A stretch of DNA of 60,710 nucleotides, from positions 1 to 60,710 of the forward strand of contig NZ_AUME01000014.1 in NCBI RefSeq assembly GCF_000430525.1, written 5' to 3'. The notes under the pieces are model-generated. The model searched no databases and was not told the origin of the DNA. It worked only from the letters and a program-made list of their open reading frames with translations. The stretch's first letter is position 1, and each line of letters opens with the position of its first letter. The translations under genes were made by a program, and so were the position numbers. Below are positions 25,840-33,859 of the stretch, one piece after another. This DNA comes from Prevotella corporis DSM 18810 = JCM 8529 (lineage in GTDB: Bacteria > Bacteroidota > Bacteroidia > Bacteroidales > Bacteroidaceae).

Positions 25840-26538
25840 ATGAATTATTCGAAGATAAAAACCCTACCCATAACACCCAGTGAGAAAGCCCTCGCCAATG
25901 TCAGTCTTACACTGTTTGTCATGAGCATTGTCGGTTTGCTGCTGGCCTTCCTCAATGAGAACGAGTTCGTTGTCGATGCGGTACTGACGCCCGAACAGAT
26001 TTCGGTGAGCGATTTCGTGTCACTTCTCTCTGAGAGCCTGGCCCTGTTCTCATTGGCGGGTCTGTTGCTGCTTTTCCGCCGTGCGCTGCGGAGGGTGGGA
26101 GATTACCCATACAAGTCGTTTCATTTGAAGTCGGTCGTGTCGCTCGTCGTCTCACTCTGCGTTTTTATCGTTGTTGGCAAGCTCTTTGTTCTTGCCGACT
26201 GGGCAGCTGGCGGGTCGTTCGTCATCGATTTCCTCTCCGTCACGTCTCAGATTTTCATCGCTATGTTTGGCACTACCTTTCTACAACTGCTCCTGCGGTC
26301 GGTCAGAGGAAGACTGCATCGGCTGGTCCTTTACGTCGTTTATTCTGTGTTTGCGGTGATTTTGCTCAGCGTGGCCTTCTTTTTCCTTGCGGTATTGCCC
26401 GTTCCCGACTGGATTTTCACCCTTCTGGTCTGTGCCAGTCTCGTGTCGGTGTTGGTGGGTTTCTTCTGCCTCTATGCCATGTTGGAGCAGCGTCACCGAC
26501 ACATCGAACTTATGGGACATCCGCAAGACGATGAGTAA
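25840..26538 (+). CDS. Second multi-pass membrane protein of the parA locus, unknown function
   Basis: The 232-aa protein has about six hydrophobic segments (VSLTLFVMSIVGLLLAFL; LALFSLAGLLLLFRRAL; SVVSLVVSLCVFIVVGKLF; SQIFIAMFGTTFLQLLL; VVYSVFAVILLSVAFFFL; LLVCASLVSVLVGFFCLY). The basic segment RRALRRVGDYPY sits in a position similar to RRSLYRRSHFAL in the preceding protein, so the two may be distant paralogues. No family is recognised. The start at ATG 25840 has A-rich sequence upstream. Confidence 0.75.
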   Translation: MNYSKIKTLPITPSEKALANVSLTLFVMSIVGLLLAFLNENEFVVDAVLTPEQISVSDFVSLLSESLALFSLAGLLLLFRRALRRVGDYPYKSFHLKSVVSLVVSLCVFIVVGKLFVLADWAAGGSFVIDFLSVTSQIFIAMFGTTFLQLLLRSVRGRLHRLVLYVVYSVFAVILLSVAFFFLAVLPVPDWIFTLLVCASLVSVLVGFFCLYAMLEQRHRHIELMGHPQDDE

Positions 26539-26582
26539 CGTGAGCTTATAACTGACAGTGTGACATGATTCTATTGAAATAA

Positions 26583-26600
26583 GTAATAATATAAATATAT
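26583..26600 (+). promoter_or_regulatory. A/T motif directly upstream of parA
   Basis: TAATAATATAAATATATAAA-type sequence ends about 6 bp before the parA start. This is the third gene in a row with this motif at its 5' side, so autoregulation by a ParA/ParB-like protein is possible. Confidence 0.45.
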
Positions 26601-26605
26601 AAAAA

Positions 26606-27268
26606 ATGAAAAATATAAAAGTGGTTTTTGCCAATCAGAAAGGTGGAGTGGGGAAGAGCACGCTGTGCATCCTCTTCGCCAATTATCTGGCCTACAAGCG
26701 CAAGCCGGTTTGTATCATCGACACCGACCTGCAAAAGACCATCATGATGCAACGGCAGAAGGATGCCCAAGTGTATGAGGGCATGGAAGAGCCTTACATT
26801 GTTCAGGGTTTCGACGTCAGTGAGCCCGAACTGATGCAGCAGCTCATGGACTCGGCCTCACAGGTGGAGGGCTATGTGCTCTTCGACTCGCCGGGTAACG
26901 TCAGCGAAGACGGTCTTGTGCCACTCTTTGCAGATGCCGACTACATCGTCTGCCCTTACGAGTACGAGGACAAGACGCTCGACTCCACGGGTGTTTTCGT
27001 ACAGGTCATCAACGCACTCAAGGAACACAATCCGGAGATGCATGCCCAACTGTTTTTCGTTCCCAACCGCATCGACCCACGTATCGGAACGACCGAGGAA
27101 CAACGCATGTGGACCGCCACCAACGACATCTTCCAACAGATCGGAAAAGTGACGCCGATGGTGAACAGTCGCGCAACACTGAAGCGCATCAACACCTACG
27201 AACTACTGGCCACCCAGCGTGAGGCGGTCAAGGGAGCGTTCGACTTCATGCTCAAACGGATGAAATAG
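26606..27268 (+). CDS. parA: ParA-family partition ATPase
   Basis: The 220-aa protein has the deviant Walker A motif NQKGGVGKST (signature Lys12 and Lys17), the IIDTD segment (37-41) and Walker B VLFDSPGN. It has no N-terminal HTH, so it is the small (type Ib-like) form of ParA that segregates plasmids or integrative elements by ATP-driven patterning on the nucleoid. TraA-type ParA proteins of Bacteroides conjugative transposons are related. The partner is probably the basic/acidic protein encoded 146 bp downstream. The iteron-like array 2.4 kb upstream and its mirror at 33.9 kb are candidate centromere or origin sites. Confidence 0.9.
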   Translation: MKNIKVVFANQKGGVGKSTLCILFANYLAYKRKPVCIIDTDLQKTIMMQRQKDAQVYEGMEEPYIVQGFDVSEPELMQQLMDSASQVEGYVLFDSPGNVSEDGLVPLFADADYIVCPYEYEDKTLDSTGVFVQVINALKEHNPEMHAQLFFVPNRIDPRIGTTEEQRMWTATNDIFQQIGKVTPMVNSRATLKRINTYELLATQREAVKGAFDFMLKRMK

Positions 27269-27414
27269 CCGCTGCGACAGCTCCGCCGTCTGTCAGCCAG
27301 AGTGTGGCGACGGGGTGGGGGAGCGCACCAGCGAGGCCCGACAGGTGTACGGGTGTCCGAGGGTGGACACCGAATCAACAACGAAAAGGAATACAATATT
27401 AAAAGAATAAGACT

Positions 27415-27921
27415 ATGGTAAAGAAGAAAACCAGTGTAGTGTTGCCAGGCGGAATTGCGAGTCTGGTACACAAAGCGCAGGGAACGGAAACCCCAGTGAC
27501 ACCGGCAAAGGGCGAAACGCCAAAGCCGGCAGTAGAAACTCAAACGACCGAACCGGTGAAACCGCAGCCAGCCGTCAAGACGGAGGCATCTAACGATGAG
27601 AAAGACCGCACCGCACCGGCAGCCAAGAAACTGCCGAAAGCCGAGGGAAAGGCGTTAGCGCGCGAATACACCATAGCCAAGGACAGCGGAGAGGACAGTT
27701 GGCAACTCTTCCTCGACCTGGCCAAGGACTACAAAATGCGCGACTCGAAACTCGCCACCGTCTATATCGACGCCGACCTCAAAAGCGTTCTCGACCGCCT
27801 GAAGTCAGCCTCCAGCATCAAAATGCCATCCACGGCCCTGCTCAGCTCCATCGTTGCCCGCTTCGTGTTCGACCACGAGAAGGACATCAAGGATGCCATC
27901 TTCGGCGAGAGCCTGTTGTAA
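27415..27921 (+). CDS. ParB-like / DUF3408-like partner of ParA
   Basis: The 168-aa protein has a long, low-complexity Lys/Pro/Thr-rich N-terminus (about residues 1-85). A compact C-terminal domain follows, with KLATVYIDADLKSVLDRLK, then STALLSSIVARFVFDHEKDI. A short beta-strand followed by two helices resembles ribbon-helix-helix DNA-binding proteins and the DUF3408 proteins that follow ParA in Bacteroides mobile elements. It probably binds the centromere and recruits ParA. This is inferred from the layout and secondary-structure pattern, and the similarity is not strong. Confidence 0.6.
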   Translation: MVKKKTSVVLPGGIASLVHKAQGTETPVTPAKGETPKPAVETQTTEPVKPQPAVKTEASNDEKDRTAPAAKKLPKAEGKALAREYTIAKDSGEDSWQLFLDLAKDYKMRDSKLATVYIDADLKSVLDRLKSASSIKMPSTALLSSIVARFVFDHEKDIKDAIFGESLL

Positions 27922-28168
27922 GACGCGCCCCTGCCTGCCTGTGAAGGAAGGAAGACATGGGGAAAGCTATGACGGCGGATGGCCTTGACCTGTCCGCTGC
28001 AGCTTTTTGGGATGGGTGCAGCTCCTTTCTGCTGGAAAGTTTCTGCACCGAAATTCCCTTGAGATCATTCGTACTGGTGCTGATAACCATTGCGATGAAA
28101 AGTAAAAGAAATAGGGAAGTTTAACTAAAAATTTTTTCTTAGTGAACAGATATTGCACAAGCGTGTGC
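27922..28168. other. Gap between the ParB-like and RteC-like genes
   Basis: No gene is seen. The right part becomes AT-rich (AAAAATTTTTTCTTAGTG near 28125-28143), leading to a TAATTTTG -7 box. Confidence 0.4.
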
Positions 28169-28176
28169 TAATTTTG
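28169..28176 (+). promoter_or_regulatory. -7 box upstream of the RteC-like gene
   Basis: TAATTTTG matches TAnnTTTG. No good -33 TTG lies 19-21 nt upstream. A start at 28295 gives a leader of about 110 nt, and a start at GTG 28208 about 25 nt. Confidence 0.4.
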
Positions 28177-28294
28177 CAACCAGACAACGGTAGAAAAGCC
28201 ACTTGCCGTGTCTGAAAGATTGTCCGCCGCCCATCAAAAACACCTGGACCAGACGGCGACGGAAGAGAAACCTTATATAATTGGAAAAAGAAGT

Positions 28295-28702
28295 ATGATG
28301 GAAACAAGAAACACAAGCACCGCCGAGACGAAGTGCTCGCCGGACGATGTAATCAGGATTAAAACGACTATCGTGGAAAACTTCAGGGAACTCATTGCCC
28401 GTGGCCCCGACGAAAGGCTCTGTTGGACTGGCACACAGTGCGACCTTATTGAGCTGGCGCATATCGTATGGGAGACCGGAAGCCTGCGCGACAAGCGTGG
28501 ATTGCCCATGGGATTCCGCACCATCGTGGAGCGCATCTGCACGACGCTCCACTGTGTTGTGCCCAGAAACCCATCGACCGTCATTGGGCGGATTCGCACT
28601 CGCAAGAACATTCGTGTCTGTCCCGTGCTCGAACGCTATCTCTACCTGCTCTCCCGCCAGTCGATCGCCGCTCCCATGTGGCTCGACATCCGTTACTGTT
28701 GA
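28295..28702 (+). CDS. RteC-like protein
   Basis: The 135-aa protein (164 aa if GTG 28208 is used) contains LCWTGTQCDLIELAHIVWET, then IVERICTTLHCVVPRNP and IRTRKNIRVCPVLERYL. This matches the C-terminal domain pattern of RteC, the regulator of excision genes in Bacteroides conjugative transposons; the same domain also occurs in short stand-alone proteins. The N-terminal half of RteC is missing. ATG 28295, preceded by AAAAAGAAGT, is the likelier start. Its place after parA and the ParB-like gene supports a mobile-element or plasmid-derived origin for 24.9-28.7 kb. Confidence 0.6.
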   Translation: MMETRNTSTAETKCSPDDVIRIKTTIVENFRELIARGPDERLCWTGTQCDLIELAHIVWETGSLRDKRGLPMGFRTIVERICTTLHCVVPRNPSTVIGRIRTRKNIRVCPVLERYLYLLSRQSIAAPMWLDIRYC

Positions 28703-29092
28703 CAAGCTGACGGGCATGGGCGCCATCGTTTTGCCGCCATGCCCGTCGCTGTTCTCATCCCGTTTCCGTCGCCCCCGCCTTTCTTGTTCATGCCATCGCT
28801 TTTCAAAGTCTCCCTGTGCAATAGGGGAGGAGTTGACGCTGCCCGTCAGGTGGCTGGCAGAACGGGTTGGCATTTGTGGGAAACCAATCTCCCTCAGCCC
28901 GGCCCTCACCATTTGTAGAGTCAATTGATGGTAGTGAAATGTGCACAATGAAGCTTGCGCCGTGATAGCGTGCTGAGCATCGTCCGTGAGTCCACACTGG
29001 GAAATGCCGTGCTCCTTCGGCTACTGATTGTTTTTTTTCAATTCGCCCTCTGCAAGTGGCTACACCAAATTGGTTTCCGAATGGGGTAGGGG
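28703..29092. other. Intergenic region, nothing recognised
   Basis: The frames here are shadows without family motifs. No hairpin with a T-run or tRNA is seen. A T-run at about 29030-29039 precedes the converging DIP1984-family gene. Confidence 0.4.
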
Positions 29093-29548
29093 TCAGTCCT
29101 CCAGATCGGTGAGGAAGTTGAGCCCCTGTATGCTGATGTCGAGCTTACGGAGTCGTTCCGACAGCTTGTCCATCTGTTTGTTGAGTGCCTTGACGTCGAT
29201 GGTGGTCACCATCTTGATTTCGGAGCGTGAGTAGCGGTCTTGCGTCTCGTTGGCCTTGTCTGCCACGTCTGCGATGATGGCGATGCGCTTGGTCAGCACT
29301 TCCTTCTCAGCCATCATCTCGGTGAGTGTGCGTCCGTCGGCTTTGGTGTGCATGTTGGTCTTGTTGATGCGTGCGATGAGCGATTCGAGCTGCACTAAAC
29401 AACTGTCGAGTTCCTTGAAAAGCTCAGCGGGCTGCTCCGATGGCTCGTCGCCCTCCTGCAGTCGTACGTTGCTTATCAGGCGCGACTTGATGATTTCAAT
29501 TTTCTTGGTCAGGTCCTTGCGGATCGACAATGCTTCTGCCAGTTTCAT
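29093..29548 (-). CDS. DIP1984 family protein
   Basis: The 151-aa helical protein opens with MKLAEALSIRKDLTKKIEII and has QEGDEPSEQPAELFKELDSC, then LIARINKTN, the conserved pattern of the DIP1984 family (septicolysin-like, coiled coil). Its biochemical role is unknown. The frame is open upstream to 29737, but those 63 residues are low-complexity and outside the family, so ATG 29548 is chosen. The only -7 box found (29755-29762) implies an untranslated leader of about 200 nt. Confidence 0.85.
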   Translation of the reverse strand: MKLAEALSIRKDLTKKIEIIKSRLISNVRLQEGDEPSEQPAELFKELDSCLVQLESLIARINKTNMHTKADGRTLTEMMAEKEVLTKRIAIIADVADKANETQDRYSRSEIKMVTTIDVKALNKQMDKLSERLRKLDISIQGLNFLTDLED

Positions 29549-29754
29549 ATCTCTGTTGTTTTTGTCTGTGTCGCATCGTTGCTGCGTGCCGTTTCCTGAT
29601 GCGACGTTGTTGTGTCGAAAGTTTTTCCGGTGCTTGTCGGTCAGCTGTTTGTGTGCTGACGGCGACACTTCGCCTTCCGGTCGGTGGCGAACATATTTTC
29701 TGTTCGTCCTTTCTTTTGCGATGCTCCCAGAGGGCACGTGGGGTACTTGTGTTG

Positions 29755-29762
29755 CAAAGATA
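29755..29762 (-). promoter_or_regulatory. -7 box for the DIP1984 gene
   Basis: CAAAGATA on the plus strand is TATCTTTG on the minus strand. No clear -33 element is present. Transcription from here gives a leader of about 200 nt before the gene. Confidence 0.4.
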
Positions 29763-30130
29763 GGTATTTTTTGCTGAATAGTCGATGTCTATCGTAAGAA
29801 AAATGCGTTTCATTGTGGCGGTGTGCCGTTGCGAACCCTGTGAATCAAATATTGGCTGCAAGTCATTGATCGGGGCATTCGACAGAGGTTTACATTTTGA
29901 TGACGCGGATACGGCTTACAGTTCGGCTTTAATCCAAATTGCTCATTGGGGCTTTTTCTCATGCAAAAGAAAGCAACGCGCAGCTTATAGCCGGCATTAT
30001 GGTGTCTGAAAGCTAACACCTTACGTGTTTTTCATTCTGCCTAACTACAAAAAGGAAAGCGGATTTTGCAGTTGACCGCTTTGAGTTTGTTGGTTGTGGG
30101 CGAGACATTGCACCCACATCAAAAGTAAAA
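29763..30130. other. Intergenic region between DIP1984 and ompA-type genes
   Basis: No supported gene. It contains GGTGTCTGAAAGCTAACACC (30001-30020), a weak relative of the nested repeat at 6773. A small hairpin AAAGCGG/CCGCTTT lies at 30056-30082. Confidence 0.4.
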
Positions 30131-30161
30131 GTGGGGATGAACCGTTATGGTTCATCCCCAC
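30131..30161. terminator. Bidirectional terminator downstream of the OmpA-family gene
   Basis: Perfect 13-bp arms, GTGGGGATGAACC (30131-30143) and GGTTCATCCCCAC (30149-30161), enclose a GTTAT loop. T-rich sequence follows on both strands (TTGTTTTTG; TTTTACTTTT). Confidence 0.8.
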
Positions 30162-30208
30162 TTGTTTTTGTCTTTACAGGCCAGTCGTGTGGGCTGGTCG
30201 GGTAAGAT

Positions 30209-31291
30209 TTACTGTACGTAAACAACTGCCAGACGGTTAGATGTCACGCCCTGTACACCCTTACCAGTAGCTTCGTCAACAATGACGCCACGGCTTCTGA
30301 GGTAGTCAGCAACAACCTTAGCACGGTTTTCTGACAATCTCTGGTTGAACTGTGGATTTCCTTCTGGTGAAGCGGTGCCGACAACCTGTACGTGTCTGCC
30401 TTCCTTGATCTCGTTGAGCGCATTCTTGGCAGCGTTTGTCAAGTTGTATTTAGCCTGTGCGAAGGTAACGAATACCAAGTTCTCAACCTTGACAGTCTGT
30501 GTAGTGGTAGTTGGAACTTCCTTTATTACTTCTCTTACCACTTCCTTTACAACTTCTTTTGGCTTAGCGTTCAGCTGTTCACGAAGAGAGTTGATCTCGT
30601 TGTTCAACTCGCCGACATTCCAAACCTTGAAATTGTGTGTTCCGTTGGAAGTCAAGAACTTGTAGTTCACACCGATGAACAGACCGAGTTGTGCGGCTTG
30701 CTTGCTAAAACGAACGGCATCGCCAGGGCCGTGTGTCAGGTTCCAGATGACAGCTGGCTCTGCATAAATCTGCCATGCCTTTTTGCTGCCGAGGTTCCAT
30801 GCGAAGGTAAGGCCTGTCTTGGCTGTCAACTCTGTGTCGTCACCCATGTTGTCGGTGCGAATGAGGTTGTCATCGCCGAAGCAGATGTAATAGCCGATAC
30901 CAGCTTCAATGCCGAGTTCGAAAGTGCGGTCGGCTTTGTATTCAGAAAAGAGATTAGTGAGATTGAGTGTACCGTTTAGACCGAGATTGATTGCTTTTAC
31001 AAATGTGTGGCTGTCAGCAAAGCCAATAGATCCTGAATCCCAGCGATTGTCGCCAAACCATGCGACTCCTTCGATGTTGGCGCCCCATACCGGGCTGAAG
31101 TTCTTGCCCAGTTTGAGTCCTGCTGACGGATTGATTGGACAGAAATGCTTGAAGTTAAGTGGACCCATTACACCGCCTTGAATGCCGAGATAGACGTTGT
31201 CAAATGGTTTCTGCTTTTCAAGAGCTACTTGAGCCTGCATACCTGTGACACCCATTGCGAGCAACGAAAGTGCGATAAAAAATTTTTTCAT
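30209..31291 (-). CDS. OmpA-family outer-membrane protein
   Basis: The 360-aa protein has a signal peptide (LLAMGVTGMQAQ) and an N-terminal beta-barrel of about 210 residues (NVYLGIQGGVMGPLNF, GIEAGIGYYICFG). A short coiled linker (ELNNEINSLREQLNAKPKEV) follows. The C-terminal OmpA peptidoglycan-binding domain has GTASPEGNPQFNQRLSENRA and VVADYLRSRGV. It tethers the outer membrane to peptidoglycan and is usually abundant. The -7 box TACCTTTG and the strong terminator fit high expression of a single-gene unit. Confidence 0.92.
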   Translation of the reverse strand: MKKFFIALSLLAMGVTGMQAQVALEKQKPFDNVYLGIQGGVMGPLNFKHFCPINPSAGLKLGKNFSPVWGANIEGVAWFGDNRWDSGSIGFADSHTFVKAINLGLNGTLNLTNLFSEYKADRTFELGIEAGIGYYICFGDDNLIRTDNMGDDTELTAKTGLTFAWNLGSKKAWQIYAEPAVIWNLTHGPGDAVRFSKQAAQLGLFIGVNYKFLTSNGTHNFKVWNVGELNNEINSLREQLNAKPKEVVKEVVREVIKEVPTTTTQTVKVENLVFVTFAQAKYNLTNAAKNALNEIKEGRHVQVVGTASPEGNPQFNQRLSENRAKVVADYLRSRGVIVDEATGKGVQGVTSNRLAVVYVQ

Positions 31292-31344
31292 AAATTGTTA
31301 ATTATTAATGACTATATTTTAAGCAAAAATTCTATTTTTCCCTG

Positions 31345-31352
31345 CAAAGGTA
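31345..31352 (-). promoter_or_regulatory. -7 box of the OmpA-family gene
   Basis: CAAAGGTA on the plus strand is TACCTTTG on the minus strand, 54 bp before the start. A TTTG lies 16 nt further upstream (31369-31372), closer than the usual 19-21. Confidence 0.55.
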
Positions 31353-31511
31353 ATACTTTCCCGTGAAACAAATAACATTTTTTTGCTATAAATCGTTATA
31401 TTTACATTTTTTATACTATTTTAACCTTATCAGACGTCTGCGACCGTGCCAAATTCATGTCATTGCACACTGTTTGCTCGTCGATCTGTTGCCGAGGCGG
31501 TGTTGGGCGGC

Positions 31512-31898
31512 TCACAGGCTTAGGTCTGTCGGCACCACCTTTCGTCCGAAGGGGTGCAGAGCCAGACCCGCCAGTTCGAATTGCTTGTTTCCGAATGGGA
31601 TTCCGATGATGGTGATGTAGAGCAACGCACCGAAAAGGATGTGGATGCAACATATCCAGAAGCCTCCGAGGAAGAACCACAGGATGTTCATCGCCGTGTG
31701 GAGACAACCGTGTTGCTCTTTGTCGAGCACCACTTTCTGCCCGAATGGCCACAGCACGTAGATTCCGATTTTGAACGACTGCAGGCCGAAGGGAATGCCG
31801 ATGATGGTGAGCATCATAGCAAGACCTGAAGTGAAATAGGCCAAGGCCGATTCTATGCCACCAAAGATGAGCCAGATGATATTGCCGAAAATTCTCAT
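31512..31898 (-). CDS. YccF domain-containing membrane protein
   Basis: The 128-aa protein holds two tandem YccF (DUF307) repeats: TIIGIPFGLQSFKIGIYV with LWPFG, and TIIGIPFGNKQFELAGLA with LHPFG. Each is preceded by a hydrophobic helix pair. YccF proteins are small inner-membrane proteins of unknown function, and the length is normal. It is transcribed alone. Confidence 0.9.
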   Translation of the reverse strand: MRIFGNIIWLIFGGIESALAYFTSGLAMMLTIIGIPFGLQSFKIGIYVLWPFGQKVVLDKEQHGCLHTAMNILWFFLGGFWICCIHILFGALLYITIIGIPFGNKQFELAGLALHPFGRKVVPTDLSL

Positions 31899-32079
31899 AT
31901 TTTTCTCCTTTTTAAATGTTTTTATTTTAATAAGTTGCTACGGACGATCGTTTTTCGGAGCATACACAGAAAAGACTGTCTCTGCTTGCGTGCCGGTCCT
32001 TTTCCATGCGTTTGGCGTGAAAGTCGTCCGATTGCGCGATAAAGTTACTCATAATTTTTCAAACATCAGGTATCATCGA

Positions 32080-32123
32080 GTAAAAGATGACCTTTTGTCG
32101 GACAAAAGCTTACTTTTCGCTTG
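32080..32123. repeat. Two 22-bp repeat units
   Basis: Units at 32080-32101 and 32102-32123 each carry a (T/C)AAAAG-T-ACTTTT-type core followed by TTG/TCG. They lie in the gap between yccF and the M15 peptidase gene and have the same period as the other intergenic repeats. Confidence 0.45.
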
Positions 32124-32310
32124 CTCGTTGCTTTTCTATCGCTGGGTGGGCTTGGAGACCGCAGGCAGAGAAGCCTTGACAGGGCGAGGGTGGGGGAGGA
32201 TAGTTGCGGGGCGGTGGTGGCGGAAGAGTGCAATGTTTCCTATGCTCCTGATAATGAATGGGTTGGCTATGGTATCTGAAAGACTATACACTTTAGTAGT
32301 CCACGTTTTC

Positions 32311-32341
32311 TTGATATGGGGCTGCTGATGTCGTACCTTTG
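32311..32341 (+). promoter_or_regulatory. Promoter of the M15 peptidase gene
   Basis: TTG (32311-32313) and TACCTTTG (32334-32341) are 20 nt apart, an exact Bacteroidetes promoter. The start codon is 58 bp downstream of the -7 box. Confidence 0.75.
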
Positions 32342-32398
32342 CAATCGCAAGAGGATAACGACGAAGAGCGTCGTGCTACTATATAATAATGTGATACC

Positions 32399-32935
32399 AT
32401 GAAAATAGATTTTGACGAGAAACTGTCGCCCCATTTCACCGTGGGCGAGATGCTCAGGTCGGGAACGGCCATCAGACTGGGCATCAAGAATGTGCCGGAG
32501 GAGCATCCGGAAGACGGACTGACGAACGAGGAGGTGGTCGAAAATCTCAGACAACTGGCGGTGAAGGTGCTCGAACCGTTGCGCCAGAGGGTCGGACGGG
32601 TGATTGTGACGAGTGGCTACCGTTGCCGGGTTCTCAACCGTGCGGTGGGCGGAGTGGCGACATCGCAGCACCTTTGCGGTCAGGCGGCCGACATTCATGT
32701 GACGGGCAATGAGATGTGTCGCAAGTATGCGCGCATCATCAGGCAACTGACGCCTTTCGACCAGCTCATCCTTGAGTCAGCAGGCTTGCCGCAGAAGCGA
32801 TGGATTCATGTCAGCTACCGCCCAAAGGGTAGGGGCTCGGTTGGTGTCAGCGGCCCGAAAACGAAGTGTATGCTGCCCATTCGCAAGGCACGCCACTATC
32901 AGGAAGGGCCGATTGGCGGAGTCCACCATAACTGA
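32399..32935 (+). CDS. M15-family peptidase (D-Ala-D-Ala carboxypeptidase-like)
   Basis: The 178-aa protein matches the M15A zinc peptidase family, which cleaves D,D-bonds in peptidoglycan peptides and is frequent in phage lysis modules. FTVGEMLRSGTA is the usual N-terminus. SQHLCGQAADIHV carries the HxxxxxxD zinc ligands, and RWIHVSYRP gives the third ligand, His. No signal peptide is seen. It precedes HU-HIG and smalltalk genes, a module recurring in Bacteroidales genomes where the lytic enzyme is often an amidase. The module may be phage-derived or involved in wall turnover. Confidence 0.85.
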   Translation: MKIDFDEKLSPHFTVGEMLRSGTAIRLGIKNVPEEHPEDGLTNEEVVENLRQLAVKVLEPLRQRVGRVIVTSGYRCRVLNRAVGGVATSQHLCGQAADIHVTGNEMCRKYARIIRQLTPFDQLILESAGLPQKRWIHVSYRPKGRGSVGVSGPKTKCMLPIRKARHYQEGPIGGVHHN

Positions 32936-33067
32936 AGGTACCTTAATAATATAGACAACGGCCGCCATGACGGTGGCTTATTTATTAACCCGTTTTCCCT
33001 CCGCATGAGAAACACTGTTCAGGATGACGGCAATGGAGGGAGGACAACTTAAAATTTTTATAGCATT

Positions 33068-33538
33068 ATGGCAATTAAGTACAGAATGTATCAGGACAAG
33101 CGTAAGAAAAGTAAAACCAAGGGAAACTGGTATGCGCGTGCGGTGATGAAAGGAACTGTAGGAGTGAAGGAACTTTCGGAGCGCATCAGCGAGCGTTGCA
33201 CCGTGACCGAGTCGGACATCGTGGCCGTGCTGTGCGCACTGGTGAAGGAGATGGCCTACGATCTGAAGAACGGACATCGTGTGAAACTCGACGGCTTAGG
33301 CAGCTTCAAGGTGGGCATCCGTTCGCGTGGTGTCAGCAACAGCAAGGATTTCAGCGTGGCGAAGAACATCTACGACCCACACATCATCTTCCGCCCCGAC
33401 AGTCATAAGGGTGCCGACAAGCACTACATCAAGACTTTCCTCGAAGGTGTGAAGATGGAAGAGGACGACAAGTATGCCGGCGCTGGCGACGATGGCAAAA
33501 CCGGTGGCACAGGCAGCAACGACCCTGCCAATCCTTAA
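33068..33538 (+). CDS. HU-like (HU-HIG type) DNA-binding protein
   Basis: The 156-aa protein is of the Bacteroidales HU-related family. It has an N-terminal extension (MAIKYRMYQDKRKKSKTKGN), then an HU fold (VGVKELSERISERCTVTESD, IVAVLCALVKEMAYDL, VKLDGLGSFKVGIRSRG) and a Gly/Asp-rich disordered tail. It probably binds and bends DNA. Such genes sit next to smalltalk peptide and peptidoglycan hydrolase genes, as here. Confidence 0.88.
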   Translation: MAIKYRMYQDKRKKSKTKGNWYARAVMKGTVGVKELSERISERCTVTESDIVAVLCALVKEMAYDLKNGHRVKLDGLGSFKVGIRSRGVSNSKDFSVAKNIYDPHIIFRPDSHKGADKHYIKTFLEGVKMEEDDKYAGAGDDGKTGGTGSNDPANP

Positions 33539-33581
33539 ACCTTAGCGGTAGGCGATGTGTTTCACCCGATAAATAATTTAA

Positions 33582-33680
33582 ATGAAGATGAAAAGAGATA
33601 CGTGGAAAATGTTGATTCAAATGCTGGTGACCATTCTGACGGCCATCGGCACTACCTTGGGCGTGACTTCGTGCATGTAG
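33582..33680 (+). CDS. Smalltalk family peptide, 32 aa
   Basis: ATG 33582 to TAG 33678-33680 encodes 32 residues: a KRDTWKMLIQMLVTIL-type hydrophobic helix, then TAIGTTLGVTSCM. This is the sequence pattern of the Bacteroidetes 'smalltalk' proteins, tiny single-helix proteins next to HU-like genes. Their function is unknown. It lies 43 bp after the HU-like gene and is probably co-transcribed. A second in-frame ATG is at 33588. Confidence 0.8.
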   Translation: MKMKRDTWKMLIQMLVTILTAIGTTLGVTSCM

Positions 33681-33859
33681 GCATCGTTTGTTGACGCTCC
33701 GACCTTTGCCCCCGTCGGCCGTTCGACCAAAAACTGAAATCAGTGAAGGCCCTACAGTCCGACAGAGACTTTTCTATGAACTTTGATATCGTTACCATTC
33801 ATTGGTTATAGATTTAGTAGGGAGTTGTAAGGTGTTGATAATGATTGTGTTGTGCTGAT

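Noticed and set aside
29549..29737. N-terminal extension of the DIP1984-family protein
   Set aside because: The residues are low-complexity and absent from the family, whose proteins begin with MKLAEAL.
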